Source: Planctomycetota bacterium
GTDB lineage: Bacteria > Planctomycetota > UBA1135 > UBA2386
Direction of reading: 5' to 3'
DNA: 64,000 nt
Assembly (NCBI GenBank): GCA_016795295.1
Contig: JAEUHP010000205.1
Coordinates: forward strand, 62,001-126,000
Positions 61,929 through 64,000 of the stretch are shown in pieces (the stretch's first letter is position 1; each line of letters starts with the position of its first letter). The translations under genes were made by a program, and so were the position numbers. The notes under the pieces were generated by a model, which made no database searches, was not told the origin of the DNA, and was given only the letters and a program-made list of their open reading frames with translations.

Positions 61929-62557
61929 GCGATGCTGCGGTGAGCGAAGGCCCACCCGAACGACGGCTCTGGCTGGTGCGCCACGGCGAGACCACGGGGC
62001 AGTCGTCGGTGCGTTTCCACGGCCAGAACGACGTGCCGCTGGCCGATCTCGGCCGGCAGCAGATCCGCGCCCTCGGCCCGTGGCTGCTTGGCACGGCGTT
62101 CCAGCGCATCGTGCATTCGCCGCTGTCGCGCGCCGCCGAATCGGCCCAGATCTTGGCGGAGCTGTGCGGTGCACCGCGCGAGCGGCTGTGTGCCGAGCCG
62201 GCCCTGCGCGAGATTTCGTTCGGCGACTGCGAAGGCCTGACCGAAGCCGAGATCGAAGCGCGTTTCCCCGACTTCTGGCGCGAACATCGCAGGGGCCGCA
62301 CCACCGGGTTCCCTGGCGGCGAGCCACGGGCCGCCTTCGCCGCGCGGGTCGCGGCCTGGACTCAGGCGATGGTGCAGGAGCCTTGGACCGGCGATCTGCT
62401 GGTGGTGGCGCACCGTGGCACGGTCCGGCAGATTCTGCGCGCTCTGTTCGCGGTGCCACTGGGCACCAGCGATCCGTTCGGGGTCGAGCTGGGCAGCCTC
62501 AGCGTGGCACGGGAGGCGGGTGGTTGGCAGCTCGAACTGCTCTCCGCCGTGCCCTGA
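61925..62557 (+). CDS. Histidine phosphatase-family protein (phosphoglycerate mutase-like)
   Basis: 210 residues, GTG start overlapping the previous stop. The RHG motif is at 19-21 (VRHGETTGQ), with H20 as the phosphorylated residue. The second half has LREISFGDCEGLTEAEI and LLVVAHRGTVRQIL with the second catalytic His. Length and motifs fit CobC / RNase-HI-domain-free cofactor-independent phosphatases. Substrate unknown; candidates include alpha-ribazole phosphate and small phosphosugars. Confidence 0.9.
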   Translation: MSDAAVSEGPPERRLWLVRHGETTGQSSVRFHGQNDVPLADLGRQQIRALGPWLLGTAFQRIVHSPLSRAAESAQILAELCGAPRERLCAEPALREISFGDCEGLTEAEIEARFPDFWREHRRGRTTGFPGGEPRAAFAARVAAWTQAMVQEPWTGDLLVVAHRGTVRQILRALFAVPLGTSDPFGVELGSLSVAREAGGWQLELLSAVP

Positions 62558-62734
62558 TCCGGCCCAGAACACGGTTCGGAACTCCACTGGGTTGGGCCGG
62601 CTGGCAGTCCTGACCGGCGCGGTGTGGTCACCTTGGCTGCGGTGGCGGCGGTGCCCCTGCTGCAGGGTGCTCGCTTGCCATGCGCGCCTCCGGGCTTCCA
62701 AGTGGCCGCCCGATGCGCAATCCTTCCGCGCGGC

Positions 62735-64000
62735 ATGATCCATCCGACGCCGCGCCTGCGCTTCGCTCCTTCCCCGACCGGTCCGCTGCACCTCGGCGGC
62801 GCGCGCACCGCGCTCTACAACTGGGCGGCGGCGCGTGCCATGGGTGGCAAGTTCCTGCTGCGCATCGAGGACACCGACCAAGCGCGCTCCTCGGACGCCT
62901 CGCTGCAGATCATCTTGGCCGGTCTGCGCTGGCTCGGCATCGACTGGGACGAAGGCCCCGAGCGAGGCGGCGCCTACGGGCCGTACTTCCAGATGCAGAG
63001 ACTGGATCTGTACCGCAGCGCGGCCGAGCGCTTGGTCGCGGCAGGTCACGCGTACCCCTGCTACTGCACGCCCGAGGAGATCGAAGCCGGGCGCAAGGAA
63101 CTCGAGGCACAGAAGGCCGGGTTCGTCGGCTACAACGGCCGCTGCCGCCATCTGGGTGCTGCCGAGCGCGCGGCATTCGAGGCCGCTGGCCGCCGACCGA
63201 ACCTGCGCTTTCGCATGCCCGAGGCGCGCGTGCTGCGCGTCGTCGACTTGATCCGCGGCGAAGTCGAGGTCAACACCAAGGAACTCGACGATTGGGTCAT
63301 GCTGCGCCCCGACGGTGTGCCGCTCTACAACTTCGCCTGCGTGGTCGACGACATCGGCATGCAGATCACGCACGTGGTGCGTGGGGAGGAGCACTTCCTG
63401 AACGGCATCAAGCAGCGGCTCTTGTTCGAAGCGCTCGGCGCCGAGTGCCCGCAGTACGCGCACATTCCGCTGATCCTGAACAAGGAGGGCAAGAAGCTCA
63501 GCAAACGCGACGCCGACACCAACATGCTCGACTACCGCGACAAGGGCTTCCCGCCCGAAGCGGTGTTCAACTACATCGCGCTGCTCGGCTGGGGTTTCTC
63601 CGGCGACCGCGACCTGTTCACGCGGGAGGAGATGGTCGCGGCGTTCCGCATCGAGAACATCGGCAAGTCCGGCTCGAAGTTCGACGAGGAGAAGCTGCGG
63701 TGGATGTGCGGCGAGTATCTGCGGCGCATGGGGGCGGACGAACTGCTGGAGCGCGCGCGGCCGTGGCTCGGCACGGCGGTGCCCGAGGCGGTGTTCGCTG
63801 GCCACCGTGGGTGGCTGCGCAACGCGTTGGCCTGCTACCAGGAGCGTGTGGCGCTGTTCGGTGAGTTCGGCGGCAAACTCGGCTGGCTGTTCGGCGAGCT
63901 GCCCGTGCTCGACGCTGCGGCCCAGCAGAACCTCGCCAAGGACCCGGCGTGCAAGGCGTGGCTCGCGGGGTACGCGGACCTGCTCGCGGCCAGCAACCTG
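62735..64000 (+). CDS. gltX: Glutamate--tRNA ligase, 3' end outside window
   Basis: The first 422 residues are present and the frame is open to the window end. The class I HIGH-like site is FAPSPTGPLHLGGARTALYNW (10-30) and KLSKR lies at about 252-256 (KKLSKRDADTN). A zinc site typical of GluRS is seen at C109, C111, C137 and H139. RIEDTDQAR near 43-51 recognises the tRNA end, as in all GluRS/GlnRS. It charges tRNA-Glu, and in bacteria lacking GlnRS also tRNA-Gln. The 177-base gap upstream (62558-62734) shows no gene. Confidence 0.96.
   Translation, partial: MIHPTPRLRFAPSPTGPLHLGGARTALYNWAAARAMGGKFLLRIEDTDQARSSDASLQIILAGLRWLGIDWDEGPERGGAYGPYFQMQRLDLYRSAAERLVAAGHAYPCYCTPEEIEAGRKELEAQKAGFVGYNGRCRHLGAAERAAFEAAGRRPNLRFRMPEARVLRVVDLIRGEVEVNTKELDDWVMLRPDGVPLYNFACVVDDIGMQITHVVRGEEHFLNGIKQRLLFEALGAECPQYAHIPLILNKEGKKLSKRDADTNMLDYRDKGFPPEAVFNYIALLGWGFSGDRDLFTREEMVAAFRIENIGKSGSKFDEEKLRWMCGEYLRRMGADELLERARPWLGTAVPEAVFAGHRGWLRNALACYQERVALFGEFGGKLGWLFGELPVLDAAAQQNLAKDPACKAWLAGYADLLAASNL

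Overview
This is a GC-rich (about 70 % by eye) stretch of bacterial chromosome holding about 51 protein genes and one tRNA gene. I saw no transposase, phage gene, CRISPR array or rRNA. The gene content points to a high-GC member of the Planctomycetota. The main reasons are a DUF1592-family cytochrome-like protein followed by a DUF1552 Tat-exported protein, a kinase-TPR receptor paired with an ECF-type sigma factor, many long secreted proteins of unknown function with beta-propeller or Kelch-like repeats, and very short operons. The lineage is an inference from families, not from a marker gene. Because third codon positions are nearly all G or C, the antisense frames of real genes stay open for hundreds of codons, so I called genes from family motifs and not from length.

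Layout. 1-4 kb: end of a membrane glycosyltransferase-like TPR protein, a TatD hydrolase and a YdbS/YdbT-like PH-domain membrane pair. 4-7.3 kb: minus-strand operon of exonuclease III and an ABC-2 exporter. 7.4-18 kb: ChaN-PDZ lipoprotein, secreted proteins, leucine-dehydrogenase-like enzyme, thioredoxin-fold protein, RsgA, M28 peptidase. 17.8-21.1 kb: sigma factor and Ser/Thr kinase, which overlap tail to tail. 21.1-26.5 kb: cytochrome c, then trxB, rlmH, an RsmB-type rRNA methyltransferase and a hybrid histidine kinase. 26.5-36.4 kb: DinB-like protein, PD40 lipoprotein, SUMF1-like protein, ABC-F ATPase, queA, Kelch protein, Tat-exported epimerase. 36.5-39.1 kb: miaB and ribD. 39.1-44.8 kb: five-gene operon of a MacB/DevBCA-like exporter plus an MFS transporter. 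45-49.9 kb: DUF1592, DUF1552 and RecQ-type helicase. 49.9-54.3 kb: sodium:solute symporter, divergent from murQ, an MFS transporter and a nagB-like gene, which look like an amino-sugar (MurNAc) salvage locus. 54.3-64 kb: SLC13/RCK transporter, secreted proteins, saccharopine-dehydrogenase-like protein, tRNA-Ala(GGC), a tail-anchored coiled-coil protein, a histidine phosphatase and the start of gltX.

The most striking regulatory signal is a recurring (G)CTANNNT-like -10 element. In eight genes it ends 6 or 7 bases before the start codon, which predicts leaderless mRNAs, and in others it ends 10-24 bases before. Most genes have no visible Shine-Dalgarno sequence. A 31-base perfect AT-rich palindrome at 26479-26509 stands out from its surroundings. 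Three of the secreted proteins appear to share a roughly 100-residue beta-rich domain that I cannot name.
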